This document shows positions 1 through 8,714 of a stretch of DNA of 33,873 bases, one piece after another. The stretch covers positions 1-33,873 of the forward strand of contig CAYQDF010000025.1 of the NCBI GenBank assembly GCA_964416175.1, given 5' to 3'. Each line of letters starts with the position of its first letter. The stretch's first letter is position 1. A program made the position numbers and the translations under genes. Origin of the DNA: CAYQDF01 sp964416175. GTDB lineage: Bacteria; Chloroflexota; Anaerolineae; Anaerolineales; UBA4823. A model generated the notes under the pieces. The model ran no database searches. It saw only the letters and a program-made list of their open reading frames with translations, and was not told where the DNA came from.

Positions 1-3
1 CTG

Positions 4-91
4 CGGAGAGGGTGGGATTCGAACCCACGGTGGCCACGAGGACCACAACGGTTTTCGAGACCGTCCCATTCAACCACTCTGGCACCTCTCC
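4..91 (-). tRNA. tRNA-Ser (anticodon CGA)
   Basis: Read on the minus strand, this is a class II tRNA that decodes UCG serine codons. The acceptor arms GGAGAGG (85-91) and CCTCTCC (5-11) pair perfectly. The anticodon loop reads CTCGAAA between ACGGT and ACCGT arms, giving anticodon CGA. A long variable arm (GTGGTCC/GGCCACC) and a TTCGAAT T-loop follow, as expected for tRNA-Ser. The bases after the discriminator G do not spell CCA, so the 3' CCA would be added by enzyme. Confidence 0.95.
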
Positions 92-113
92 GATCCCACC
101 TGTGTCACTTGCG

Positions 114-142
114 ATTATAGCAAATCTTGGTAGCGCTGGCTA
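114..142 (-). promoter_or_regulatory. Probable tRNA-Ser promoter
   Basis: On the minus strand a perfect TATAAT (114-119) lies 22 bases upstream of the tRNA 5' end. A TAGCCA hexamer (137-142), matching 4 of 6 bases of the -35 consensus, precedes it with a 17-base spacer. The gap between the tRNA and the upstream lipoprotein gene holds only this promoter and a small GTAGC/GCTAC hairpin (about 130-143). Confidence 0.5.
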
Positions 143-158
143 CGCTCTTTGAGGTCGC

Positions 159-1349
159 TCACCTCCACGGTGTGAAGAAGGCGATCGAGCTCACCGCCAT
201 CTCCCAGACCCGCTCCAGGTGCGGGATCCCCGCAGCAAACCGCCCCGGCTCCTCCGGCTGAGCCACGATCGTGTAGACCAGCCCGCCCACGTCGATGAAC
301 GCCTGCCGGTGAGTCCACGGCTCGGTGGGGCCGCGGAAGGTCAGCGCCGGGTAGCCCGCGATGGTCGTCTCCTCCACCGAGCCGGGGACCACAGTGTCCA
401 TGCGCGGCTGGAGGATCTCCATCAACGTCTCCTCCGCCAGCATGCTGAAAGTCCCGACCGCCAGCGAGGTGCGGATGTTATCGAAACCCTGCTCGCTGCC
501 CAGCACCGGCCCGCCGATCACCCTGCCAGGGATATCGGGGTCGGGCTCGAAGTCTGCCGGGTAAAGCAGACAGTAGCCGGTCGTCTGGTCGATGAGCAGA
601 TTCGCTTCTCCGGATGCCGCCGGGCAAACCTCCTCCGCCCGCCTGTAGGCAGACTCAGCCTGGGGTTCGAAGAAGACGATCGACCCCGTGACGGTCTCCC
701 AGGCCAGGGAAGCGTGCTCTGAGAGTTCGGGGATGTCGCCGGGTTGCGGGGTGAGAAAGATAGAATATCGCCCCAGCGGCGTGACGACGAACGCTCCCTG
801 CTGGGCTGTGAACCCCGGCAGGTCGCTCACGATGGTCGCCGCCTGCCCCCCGATCAGCGCCTCCTGCTCATCGAGCGGCATCCCCGGGGCGTAGAGCTCC
901 AGCCACCGCGCCGCATATTGTCGGCTGTCCAGGCCTTCAGGAGGCCCGTTCAGGCTGATGAACATAACAACGCCGGCCGTCTCCTGCATCTTGGGTCCTG
1001 CTTCCTGGCGTGGGCCGGTCAGCTGCAGGATTCCTCCCGGACGGGTCGTATCAATCTGGGCAGTGAAGTAAGAAGGATACAGCAGGCAGTACCCCTGCTC
1101 CCGGTTGACGTAGAGCGCCTTATCTCCTGCGGGTAGTGGGCAGGCTGCGGTCGGGTCTGGCGCTTCCGTCGGGCTTTCAGTCGAAGCAGGCGGCGCTGTG
1201 GGGGTCTCGGCGGAGGCCGTCGACTCAGATGCTTCCGGGTGGGTGGGCGCCCCCGTGGGGCCGGCTGGCTCTGGCCCAGCGCAGGCTGCCAGCATAATGC
1301 TGGCAGCCTGGAATAAACAGATCACTATCGATTTTGACTGTATTCTCAA
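159..1349 (-). CDS. Putative lipoprotein with duplicated domain
   Basis: This 396-residue protein is predicted to be exported and lipid-anchored. It has a short hydrophobic N-terminus ending in lipobox LAAC with Cys23, followed by a Pro/Thr/Ser/Glu-rich linker (about 25-68). The rest is two copies of an unrecognised domain of about 165 residues. Each begins with a Cys-Pro (Cys70, Cys242), carries the motif GYCLLYP (86-92 and 258-264) and ends in a W-E...SI-FF-P pattern. The start is TTG (1347-1349), preceded by the good ribosome site GAAGGTG (1354-1360). The next in-frame ATG would destroy the signal peptide. The paired cysteines suggest a disulfide in each copy. The function is unknown. Confidence 0.8.
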   Translation of the reverse strand: MRIQSKSIVICLFQAASIMLAACAGPEPAGPTGAPTHPEASESTASAETPTAPPASTESPTEAPDPTAACPLPAGDKALYVNREQGYCLLYPSYFTAQIDTTRPGGILQLTGPRQEAGPKMQETAGVVMFISLNGPPEGLDSRQYAARWLELYAPGMPLDEQEALIGGQAATIVSDLPGFTAQQGAFVVTPLGRYSIFLTPQPGDIPELSEHASLAWETVTGSIVFFEPQAESAYRRAEEVCPAASGEANLLIDQTTGYCLLYPADFEPDPDIPGRVIGGPVLGSEQGFDNIRTSLAVGTFSMLAEETLMEILQPRMDTVVPGSVEETTIAGYPALTFRGPTEPWTHRQAFIDVGGLVYTIVAQPEEPGRFAAGIPHLERVWEMAVSSIAFFTPWR

Positions 1350-1571
1350 GGTTCACCTTCTAAATGATTTGAGCTGGAATCCGCGCTGAGATCAGCCCGG
1401 ATTCCAGGCATTTGCCCGGCTGGAGCAGCGACTCCAGCCGGGGGATTGTCAACACGTCAACTGGCCGATATTCTACTACGGGCAGCCCCGCCCGAGCTTA
1501 TGAAACATTTGGCGGCCTGCTATATTCGCCAAGGCAGATCCCCATCGGCCTCTATCGGGTCGCCCCGGCGA
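1350..1571 (-). other. Intergenic region with two tandem perfect hairpins
   Basis: This gap separates the nuclease gene from the lipoprotein gene, both minus strand. It contains a nested hairpin at 1374-1407 (CTGGAATCCG / CGGATTCCAG around CTGA/TCAG) and an 11-bp perfect hairpin at 1415-1442 (CCCGGCTGGAG / CTCCAGCCGGG). Neither is followed by a T-tract on the minus strand. They may end the upstream operon without being classical terminators, or lie in the lipoprotein mRNA leader. A TTGACA occurs at about 1447-1452 on the minus strand but I see no matching -10. Confidence 0.5.
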
Positions 1572-2972
1572 TCAATCAATTTCCACGCTCTCGTGGAGTT
1601 CAGGATACCTGACCTGCCTCAGCCCCGCCTCCTCCAGCTTCAGAGTGAGCGCCAGCGCCGGCCCGGCCTCTCCGTGGACCAGAAAGATCCCCTTCAACGT
1701 CTCCCGCGTCGCCTGGGCGTATTCCACCAGGAACGGCTGCCCGCCGTGCGCCGAATAACCGCCGATGGTGACCACTTCCGCCCGGCGGGTGTACTCCTCC
1801 CCGAAGATCCGGACCTTTTCCGCCCGGTCGGCCAGGCGGCGGCCGAGGGTGTGCGGCGCCTGCCAGGAGACGATCAGCACCGTGTTCTTCGGATTCTCGA
1901 TGTTGTTCCGCAGGTGGTGCAGAATTCGCCCGGTCTCCGCCATGCCCGAGGCTGAGATGATCACCATCGGCCGGGGGTCGTCGTTGATCGCCTTCGATTG
2001 TTCCACCGAGCGCACGTAAGTGATCAGCCCTTCGCCCAATACCGAGCGGTGGCCGTCTTTCTGCATGAACTCCAGCGTCTCCTTGTCGAAGCACTCCGGG
2101 TGGGCGCGGAACACCTGCGAGATGTTCACTGCCAGGGGGCTGTCGATGAAGACCGGGATCGGGGCGATCTCCCCGCTGTCGATCATGCGGTGCAGGGAGT
2201 AGACGATCTCCTGGGTGCGCCCGACGGCGAAGGCGGGAATGATCACCTTCCCGCCGCGTTCGACCGTCCGGCGCACTACCTGGCGCAGCTCTTCGTAAGA
2301 GGATTCGGGAGTCTGGTGCGCCTTGTCGCCGTAAGTGCTCTCCATGATCAGATAATCAGCGTCCCTGGGCAGCACCGGGTCCCGAATCAAGAGCAGGTCC
2401 CGCCGGCCAATATCCCCGGAGAACCACAGGCGGACCTGGCGCCCATTTTCCTCGAGATCGAGCACGTCTGCCGCTGAGCCCAGGATATGCCCGGCATCCA
2501 CCAGCCTGGCCTGGATGCCAGGGGCGACCTGGAATCCCTGGTCGTATACCACGGGCTGGAAATATTGAGCGACCTGGGCGGCGTCCTCGGTGGTGTAGAG
2601 CGGTTCAACCGGCGGCTCGCCGCGCCTTGCGCGTTTCTTGTTAATGTATTCGGCATCGGATTCGTGGATGTGCCCCGAGTCCATCAGCATCAGATTGGCC
2701 AGGTGGGCGGTCGCGTCGATCGTATAGATCGGTCCGCGGTAGCCCTTCTTGACCAGGTGAGGCAGGTTCCCGCTGTGGTCGATGTGGGCGTGGGACAGGA
2801 TCACCGCATCGATCTTCGCCGGATCGAAGGGGAAGCTACGGTTGCGCTGGTGGGACTCCGCCCGACTTCCCTGATAAAGGCCGCACTCGAGGAGCACGCG
2901 GCGGCCATTGACGTGAAGCAGGTGTTGCGAGCCGGTGACCGTACGCGCTGCACCGTGGAAAGTAATCTTCAT
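1572..2972 (-). CDS. Beta-CASP metallo-beta-lactamase ribonuclease (Ysh1/CPSF-73-like)
   Basis: This is a 466-residue cytoplasmic metallo-beta-lactamase-fold hydrolase of the RNA-processing beta-CASP group. The zinc motif HAHIDH is at 61-66. Later motifs include a beta-CASP stretch around ISASGMAETG, the Zn-binding histidine of GYSAHGGQ and a C-terminal LVHGE. The length fits the bacterial and archaeal COG1236 group. Family members cut RNA, though the substrate here cannot be read from sequence. The ATG start lies 14 bases after the ribonuclease D stop, so the two are probably co-transcribed as an RNA-processing pair at the end of a five-gene cluster. Confidence 0.9.
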   Translation of the reverse strand: MKITFHGAARTVTGSQHLLHVNGRRVLLECGLYQGSRAESHQRNRSFPFDPAKIDAVILSHAHIDHSGNLPHLVKKGYRGPIYTIDATAHLANLMLMDSGHIHESDAEYINKKRARRGEPPVEPLYTTEDAAQVAQYFQPVVYDQGFQVAPGIQARLVDAGHILGSAADVLDLEENGRQVRLWFSGDIGRRDLLLIRDPVLPRDADYLIMESTYGDKAHQTPESSYEELRQVVRRTVERGGKVIIPAFAVGRTQEIVYSLHRMIDSGEIAPIPVFIDSPLAVNISQVFRAHPECFDKETLEFMQKDGHRSVLGEGLITYVRSVEQSKAINDDPRPMVIISASGMAETGRILHHLRNNIENPKNTVLIVSWQAPHTLGRRLADRAEKVRIFGEEYTRRAEVVTIGGYSAHGGQPFLVEYAQATRETLKGIFLVHGEAGPALALTLKLEEAGLRQVRYPELHESVEID

Positions 2973-2986
2973 GCGGGCAGCTCCGG

Positions 2987-4120
2987 TTAACCTGAAAGGG
3001 CTGCGAGGATCTGGCTGCCGAAATGCGCGAGGCGGTAAGGGACCTGCACAAGCAGTGCAGCCAGTTCCTTTTCGTCCGCCGGGTTGCGGGCGGCGATGGA
3101 ATGGAGCAGATCGCGCGGCAGCACGACGTCCGACTTGACCTGCAGTTTTTGCGCGGTCCGTTTCCGCCAGGCGCGCAGAGCCTCCAGCCGGGCAAGGTAC
3201 TCCTCGTCCGGGCGGACCTGTCTCGGTGGGTAGAGGGGCGGGGCGTTCAGGCCGCGCTGCACGGCGCGCACCAGATCGTCGCCGAAGTGCTGGAGCTGGT
3301 TGTCGCCCAACACGGACAGGCGGCGCAGGGCGCCTAAATCCCTCGGGCTGGCTGCCGCGATCGCCAGCAAAGCCCGGTCGCTGATGATCTTGAATACCGG
3401 GCGGTCGCTTGCCTGCGCAACCTGTTCACGGTACGCACTCAGCTCCTTCAACACGGCTGCCTGCGCCGGGTTAAGATCGAAAGCACCCCGTATCCGCCAG
3501 GGGGCGTCCGGCAGATCGTCTGGATCGCGCCCGTTGACGTACCGCAGGCGGTTGAAGTCCTCCTCGGCGAGCTGCCAGCGATTCCGCGCCTTGAGCTCGG
3601 CTTTCAGACGCATGCTGAGCGGGATCAGGTAATGGGTGTCCAGCCGGGCGTAAGCCAGCATGTCCGGCGGGAGCGGGCGCTTCCCCCAGTTTGCCCGTTG
3701 ATAACGCTTGTTGAGGTTCACCCCAAATTCGGCTTTGAGGATCGATCCCAGGCCGACCTCTTCCCACCCAAGGATGCGGGCAGCCATCATGGTGTCGAAC
3801 AAATTGGCGAAAGTGAAATCGAAATCCCGCTTCATCGAGATCAGGTCGTATTCTGCAGCGTGGAAGACCTTCTCGATTCTTGGACTGGCGAAGAGCGGCG
3901 CGAGCGGCGAGAGATCGTCCAGGGCAAGCGGGTCCACGAGAATGTCCTCCTGGGGGGTGGAGAACTGGATCAGGCAGACCCGTTCCCGGTAGGCATACAG
4001 GCTGTTCGACTCGGTATCAACCGCCAGGACTCGCTCGTTAGACAGGCGATCCGCCAGCTGGCGGAGGGCAGCAGTGCGGGAGATCAGGACCGGGCTGTGG
4101 AGCTGGCGGAAGTCGTTCAT
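2987..4120 (-). CDS. rnd: Ribonuclease D
   Basis: This 377-residue protein is a 3'-5' exoribonuclease of the DEDD family, known for tRNA 3'-end trimming. The catalytic acidic residues are visible: Asp35 and Glu37 in VDTES, the Asp in FHAAEYDL (near 94), and the Tyr/Asp pair in YARLDTHYL (near 158-162). Two HRDC-type RNA-binding segments follow, at about 215-295 and 305-375, as in E. coli RNase D. The gene begins 11 bases after the GNAT gene ends and runs into the beta-CASP nuclease gene 14 bases later. Confidence 0.92.
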   Translation of the reverse strand: MNDFRQLHSPVLISRTAALRQLADRLSNERVLAVDTESNSLYAYRERVCLIQFSTPQEDILVDPLALDDLSPLAPLFASPRIEKVFHAAEYDLISMKRDFDFTFANLFDTMMAARILGWEEVGLGSILKAEFGVNLNKRYQRANWGKRPLPPDMLAYARLDTHYLIPLSMRLKAELKARNRWQLAEEDFNRLRYVNGRDPDDLPDAPWRIRGAFDLNPAQAAVLKELSAYREQVAQASDRPVFKIISDRALLAIAAASPRDLGALRRLSVLGDNQLQHFGDDLVRAVQRGLNAPPLYPPRQVRPDEEYLARLEALRAWRKRTAQKLQVKSDVVLPRDLLHSIAARNPADEKELAALLVQVPYRLAHFGSQILAALSG

Positions 4121-4131
4121 AATAGATTTTA

Positions 4132-4617
4132 TTATACGTCCTTTCCTCTGGCCAGGATTTTCTCCAGCACCAGGGCGTCCTCTCCATCGCTGTAGTAGCG
4201 GGGCCAGATGGCATGATGCTGGTAGCCGGCGCGGGCGTAGAGGCGCAGGGCAGGCTGATTGGAGGTTCGCACGCTCAGCCGGACGACCGGCACAACCAGC
4301 CGAGCCTCGCAGGCGCGGAGCAGCTCCAGCCCGATGCCGCGCCGGCGGTACTCCGGCAGTACACCCAGCGTCGCGATCCAGGCCACGCCCTCACGCCGGC
4401 GGACGTCCGCGGCGATGAACCCCACCATCCTCCCCTCCTGCGTTGCCTTCAACCGCACCACGCTGGAGAAGGTCAGAACACCGACCAGGTCCCAAAGCGG
4501 CCAGGCATCCTGGGGGAAGCAGACCTGTTCCAGGTGACGGAGGGCGTTTAAATCACGCCAGGTAGCGGGCTCGATGATCGCCGCGCTACCTGGTGCGGCT
4601 GCGAGGACCTGTTTCAT
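4132..4617 (-). CDS. GNAT family N-acetyltransferase (RimI-like)
   Basis: This 161-residue protein is a single-domain acetyl-CoA-dependent N-acetyltransferase. The acetyl-CoA loop is clear in GVLPEYRRRGIGLELL, followed by a typical VRTSNQPALRLYARAGY region. The layout resembles RimI, which acetylates the N-terminus of a ribosomal protein, but substrate choice in this superfamily cannot be deduced from the motif. It sits between the slipin gene (25 bases upstream) and ribonuclease D (11 bases downstream), so co-transcription is likely. Confidence 0.85.
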   Translation of the reverse strand: MKQVLAAAPGSAAIIEPATWRDLNALRHLEQVCFPQDAWPLWDLVGVLTFSSVVRLKATQEGRMVGFIAADVRRREGVAWIATLGVLPEYRRRGIGLELLRACEARLVVPVVRLSVRTSNQPALRLYARAGYQHHAIWPRYYSDGEDALVLEKILARGKDV

Positions 4618-4642
4618 CCCTTGAATCAGCGAACCCTGTCGG

Positions 4643-5539
4643 TTACCCTTCCTTCCCCTTGACGAAGTTCTCCAGCAGGCTGGTAAATTCCATCGGGAAG
4701 ATGTATTTCGTGGATGCGCCAGCGCCGAGCGCCTTGAGCGTCTCGAAGTACTGCAGCGTCATCGTCTTCGGGTCCACGTTCTGAGCGACCGAGAAGATCT
4801 GGTTCAGGGCTGCGGAGAAGCCTTCGGCGCGCAGGAGCTGGGCCTGCTTCTCGCCTTCCGCTTTTAAGATCGCGCTCTGCTTCTCGCCTTCCGCCCGGAG
4901 GATGCTGGCCTGTTTTTCACCCTCGGCCACGTTGATGGCGGCTTCGCGGGTGCCGGTCGATTCCGTGACCACGGCGCGGCGGATGCGTTCCGCGGACATC
5001 TGCCGGTTCATCGCGTCCTGGACCTCGCGCGGCGGGACGATCTCCCGGATCTCGACGTTGGTCACTTTGACCCCCCACCGCTCGGTGACCTCATCCAGGC
5101 GGGTGCGCAGCATGTTGTTGATGTGTTCCCGCTCGGAGAGCACGTCGTCCAGCATGATCCCGCCGATCACCGCGCGCAGCGTGGTCGTCGCCATGCCCTG
5201 GGCGGCTGCCTCGAAGTTCCCGACTTGCAGCACACTCTCAGTGGGATCGAGCACCTTGTAGTACCACAGAAAATCGATCGCGATCGGGGCGTTGTCTTTC
5301 GTGATCGAGGTCTGGTGCGGGATCTCGCGCACCTGCTCCCGCAGGTCCACCTTGATCCCCCGGTCAATGAAGGGGATCAGGAAAACCACGCCAGGTCCCC
5401 GCGCCCCGATGCAGCGCCCTAAACGGAAAACCACCAGCCGCTGGTATTCCGGCACGATCCGGATGGCGGAGGCGAGCAGGACCAGGGCGACCAGGACTAC
5501 GGCGCCGACTAAACAGAGCAAGATGGTTGGTTCGGTCAT
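4643..5539 (-). CDS. Slipin / stomatin-like SPFH membrane protein
   Basis: This 298-residue protein has one N-terminal membrane segment (about 5-27) followed by an SPFH (stomatin/prohibitin) domain containing IVPEYQRLVVFRLGR and PGVVFLIPFIDR. After the domain comes a coiled-coil-prone stretch with an 11-residue repeat, AEGEKQ at 205, 216 and 227 and a fourth AEG at 238. SPFH proteins form large oligomeric rings on membranes and organise or protect membrane proteins. The NfeD gene is immediately upstream (38 bases), the standard partner arrangement. A ribosome site AAGGAG precedes the ATG. Confidence 0.93.
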   Translation of the reverse strand: MTEPTILLCLVGAVVLVALVLLASAIRIVPEYQRLVVFRLGRCIGARGPGVVFLIPFIDRGIKVDLREQVREIPHQTSITKDNAPIAIDFLWYYKVLDPTESVLQVGNFEAAAQGMATTTLRAVIGGIMLDDVLSEREHINNMLRTRLDEVTERWGVKVTNVEIREIVPPREVQDAMNRQMSAERIRRAVVTESTGTREAAINVAEGEKQASILRAEGEKQSAILKAEGEKQAQLLRAEGFSAALNQIFSVAQNVDPKTMTLQYFETLKALGAGASTKYIFPMEFTSLLENFVKGKEG

Positions 5540-5577
5540 GCGATTACTCCTTGAACGCTAGATATCGGGCGAGAGGC

Positions 5578-6174
5578 TTAGAGGGGCTCCACCTTCAGGA
5601 TGAAACCTTCCCTGGCGATCACGCGCACCCGGGCGCCCAGGGGGATGGCCTGGTCGCTCCGGGCGCTCCACAGCTCTCCGCCCACCTGCACCGATCCCTC
5701 ATCGTTGATCTCAGTCTTGGCTTCACCGATGGAGCCGATCAAAGCATCCAGGTCATGCGATGGGCGCCGGCGGTCGGCTTCGAGCGCCTTCTGAGCGATC
5801 AACCAGACGAAGCCGCCAACGCTCAGGGAGACGAGCGCGGCGAGAAAGGGGTTAACCGCCGGCTGCCAGCCGTTGACGCTGAACAGTAAGATCGATCCGA
5901 GCACGAGTGCGCCAATGGAGAGGACCAGGAAGACCACATTCTGCGACCGGCGCAATGCCAGCAAAAAGGGTACCACGCCAACGACCAACAACCCAAGCGC
6001 CCAGTAATTGACCGGCAGGTTGAAGATCGTGTATCCAGACAGGATGAGGAGAAACAAGGCTGCCACTTCCAGCACCCCTGTCCCTGGGTTCAGCACCGCC
6101 AGGATCGCGGCCAGCGCGGACGCTACCAGGATCAAATACGCCACGTTCGGGTTGAGCAGGATCTCTTCGATCAT
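5578..6174 (-). CDS. NfeD family membrane protein
   Basis: This 198-residue protein has four to five hydrophobic segments over residues 10-115, including VAYLILVASALAAILAVL and VVFLVLSIGALVLGSILLF. A soluble C-terminal domain (about 135-198) has the small beta-barrel (OB-fold) pattern of NfeD proteins, ending in ALGARVRVIAREGFILKVEPL-like strands. It lacks the long N-terminal ClpP-like protease domain of full-length NfeD, so it is the short form. It pairs with the slipin gene 38 bases downstream and heads the five-gene minus-strand cluster. Confidence 0.85.
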   Translation of the reverse strand: MIEEILLNPNVAYLILVASALAAILAVLNPGTGVLEVAALFLLILSGYTIFNLPVNYWALGLLVVGVVPFLLALRRSQNVVFLVLSIGALVLGSILLFSVNGWQPAVNPFLAALVSLSVGGFVWLIAQKALEADRRRPSHDLDALIGSIGEAKTEINDEGSVQVGGELWSARSDQAIPLGARVRVIAREGFILKVEPL

Positions 6175-6440
6175 CGCGCACGCTCCGGGGCAGTTTCACC
6201 ACTTCCCGGGTGATTAACTGGATTATACATCAACACACCTGCAGGAGCATTCAAAGTTGTTGGATATCCTCCCACCGGTCCCTCTAAACGACATAAAATC
6301 TGCATGGGACAACCCTCGGGAGGATTATACGACCCGCAGCAGCACCAGCATTCGAATGGCTGCGTGGTATCATTACCTCTTGCTGCCGAACACCTCGGGA
6401 ATGACCGCCAGGAAACTCTTCAAGGACCAAGCGATCCTCT
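6175..6440 (-). promoter_or_regulatory. Divergent intergenic region with two minus-strand -10 boxes
   Basis: This gap separates the nfeD cluster (minus) from the amidase gene (plus). On the minus strand, perfect TATAAT boxes occur at 6222-6227 and 6324-6329. Each is preceded 17-18 bases upstream by the same hexamer AATGCT, which is a poor match to a normal -35. They may be tandem promoters for the nfeD cluster using activator help or another sigma factor. I see no convincing plus-strand promoter. The open reading frame crossing the gap on the plus strand (6257-6541) looks spurious. Confidence 0.4.
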
Positions 6441-7307
6441 ATGAAACTGACCCTCGCCCTCGCTCAAATCAACACTCGCCTCGGCGACGTGAAAGCCAAC
6501 CTGGAGAAGCACCTCGCCTTGATCAAAGATGCCCGCGATAATCAGGTCGATCTGCTGATCTTCCCGGAGCTTTCCCTGACCGGGTACGTATTGCAGGACC
6601 TGGCTTCAACGGTCGCCCACCATCCCTCGGCGGACGACCCGGTTTTCCGCCACCTGCTGGAAGCGAGCCGCCATCTCGACATGGTAGTCGGTTTCGTCGA
6701 CGAAGACCGGCGCCACCGCTTTTTCATCGCAGCCGCGTATCTCTCGCAGGGAGAAGTTCGCCATATCCACCACAAGGTCTATTTGCCCACCTACGGCCTT
6801 TTCGACGAGGGACGTTTCTTCGCCTGGGGCGATGCCGTGCGCGCGTTCGAAACCCGCTTTGGGCGGGCCGGCATCCTGATCTGCGAGGACTTCTGGCACG
6901 CCTCGCCGCCCTATCTGCTCTGGCTGGATGGAGCTGACCTGTTCCTGTTCGCCTCTGCCTCGCCAGGCCGCGGCCTCAACACCGAGGCGCAGCTCGAGTC
7001 AGCCCGCTGGGTCGAGCACATCAACCAGGCCTATGCGAGTTTGTTCACCACCTTCGTCTCCCACGCCAACCGGGTCGGATACGAAGACGGGCTGAACTTC
7101 TGGGGCGGTTCGACCGTCTTCGACCCCAACGGAGACCTGGTCGTCAAGGGACCTTACCACGAAGAGGCGCTGACCCTGGCGGAGATCGACCTCGAGCAGC
7201 TCCACCGCACGCGCGCCCGCCTCCCCCTGCTGCGCGACGAGCGCACCGCGCTGGTGCAGCGGGAATTGAAGAGGATTCTGGAGGAGCGCGGGGAGGGGAG
7301 GAGGTGA
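6441..7307 (+). CDS. Nitrilase-superfamily carbon-nitrogen hydrolase
   Basis: This 288-residue cytoplasmic amidase has the complete Glu-Lys-Cys triad of the nitrilase superfamily: Glu43 in FPELSLTGY, Lys112 in HHKVYLPTYG and Cys148 in LICEDFWH. The combination of LPTYGLFDEGR and CEDFWH resembles the glutaminase domain of glutamine-dependent NAD+ synthetase, but no synthetase domain follows, so it is a stand-alone enzyme whose substrate is unknown. No strong ribosome site precedes the ATG. The flippase gene follows after 74 bases. Confidence 0.88.
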   Translation: MKLTLALAQINTRLGDVKANLEKHLALIKDARDNQVDLLIFPELSLTGYVLQDLASTVAHHPSADDPVFRHLLEASRHLDMVVGFVDEDRRHRFFIAAAYLSQGEVRHIHHKVYLPTYGLFDEGRFFAWGDAVRAFETRFGRAGILICEDFWHASPPYLLWLDGADLFLFASASPGRGLNTEAQLESARWVEHINQAYASLFTTFVSHANRVGYEDGLNFWGGSTVFDPNGDLVVKGPYHEEALTLAEIDLEQLHRTRARLPLLRDERTALVQRELKRILEERGEGRR

Positions 7308-7381
7308 CGTGGCAGCGGATCCTGCTTGAATGGACTCATTGTAGTTCATTTTTTCCTTCTTCTCTTGCCCCCTGACCGCCG

Positions 7382-8713
7382 ATGCCGCCCCAGATCCATC
7401 CAGCACCGTCCCAAGAAGCCAGTCCATCAACCGTCCGCCGCTGGACATTATTACCTTCTTTCGTGGCTCTGTTCTCTGGCCAGGGCGCGCGGCAGGGATA
7501 CCTGGCGGCGGTCGACCAGGGGGTGATCAGCGCGTCGAACTTCCTGGCCACCATCCTCCTCGCCCGCGCCGCCACCCCGACGGAACTGGGCGTTTACGGG
7601 GTCGGTTTCGTCGCTTTGCGCCTGATGCGCTCCATTCAAGAGGGGGTCACGATCCAGCCAATGAATGTCTTCGGGGCGAGCATGGGGGAGGCAGACTTCA
7701 GGCGCTACGCCACCAGCACCAGCCTGATCCAGCTCGGGCTGGCGCTGCTCTCCGCGCTGATCGTTGCGGCCTGCGGCTGGGTCCTGACCGCGGCCGGGAA
7801 CGATGTCGCCGGGCCGACCCTGTTCTACCTGTGGTTCGCCTTCCTGTGGTGGCAGCTGCAGGAATACCTGCGGCGCATGCTCTACACCCGCCGGGCGGTC
7901 TTCGGCGCGGTGGTCAACAGCCTGCTGGCGAATGCGGTGCGCCTGGCGCTCATGGTCTTGTGGGCCTCACAGGGCAGGCTGACCGGAGTCGCAGGGCTGG
8001 ATGCCATCGCCTGGGGCTCACTGGCGGCCCTTCTCCCGGGGATCTGGTCCACCCGAGGATATTGGGCGCGCAATGCCCTGAGTCTAAAAGAAACCTGGAA
8101 GCTGAACTGGAACTTCGGGCGGTGGTTGATCGGCGGGACGATCGCCAATTGGGTGGCGGTGGAATTCTACCCCGTGCTCACCGCCGGGTTGATCAGCTTC
8201 GCCGCGGCTGGCGCGTACCGCGCCCTGCAGAACCTGGTGGCGCCCATCCACCTGCTCCTGCGGGCGACGGATACCTTCCTGACCCCGCGCGCCGCCGACC
8301 TCTACGAAAAGAATGGGCAGCGCGCGCTGGCCCGGACCCTGCGCCAGGTATATTTCGCCGTCGGGGTACCGGTGCTGGGGGTCCTGGGGCTGGCGATGCT
8401 CTTCCCGGAGCCGATCCTGCGCCTGTTCTACAGCGATGCCTACCTGGCGTACAGCGACGGCGTGGTATTAATGGCCGTCTTCTACGCCCTGTGGTTCGTT
8501 TACTGGCCCCTGCAGACCGCCTTCAAAGCTGCACGCCTCTCCCGCCCGATCTTCACCGCCAACCTGCTGGCGATCGTCTCGATGTTCACGCTCGGCATCC
8601 TGGCGATCCTGCGCTGGGGAGTCTACGGCACCCTCGCCGGGCAGGCGCTGAACGCGCTGATCGTCGGAGCCTTCTTGTGGGGGGCGTGGCTGCGATTGAG
8701 ACGGGATGTATAA
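7382..8713 (+). CDS. Polysaccharide/oligosaccharide flippase (MATE/Wzx-like)
   Basis: This 443-residue integral membrane protein has about 12-14 hydrophobic segments spread along its whole length after a Pro/Ser-rich N-terminus. The opening QGVISASNFLATILLARAA and the later pattern of pairs of helices match lipid-linked saccharide exporters of the polysaccharide biosynthesis family. It would move a glycan or lipid-linked precursor across the cytoplasmic membrane. No glycosyltransferases surround it, so the cargo is unclear. The start is uncertain because no good ribosome site precedes this ATG; a later start would remove only the soluble N-terminus. A repeated terminator element begins one base after the stop codon. 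Confidence 0.82.
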   Translation: MPPQIHPAPSQEASPSTVRRWTLLPSFVALFSGQGARQGYLAAVDQGVISASNFLATILLARAATPTELGVYGVGFVALRLMRSIQEGVTIQPMNVFGASMGEADFRRYATSTSLIQLGLALLSALIVAACGWVLTAAGNDVAGPTLFYLWFAFLWWQLQEYLRRMLYTRRAVFGAVVNSLLANAVRLALMVLWASQGRLTGVAGLDAIAWGSLAALLPGIWSTRGYWARNALSLKETWKLNWNFGRWLIGGTIANWVAVEFYPVLTAGLISFAAAGAYRALQNLVAPIHLLLRATDTFLTPRAADLYEKNGQRALARTLRQVYFAVGVPVLGVLGLAMLFPEPILRLFYSDAYLAYSDGVVLMAVFYALWFVYWPLQTAFKAARLSRPIFTANLLAIVSMFTLGILAILRWGVYGTLAGQALNALIVGAFLWGAWLRLRRDV

Positions 8714-8714
8714 T

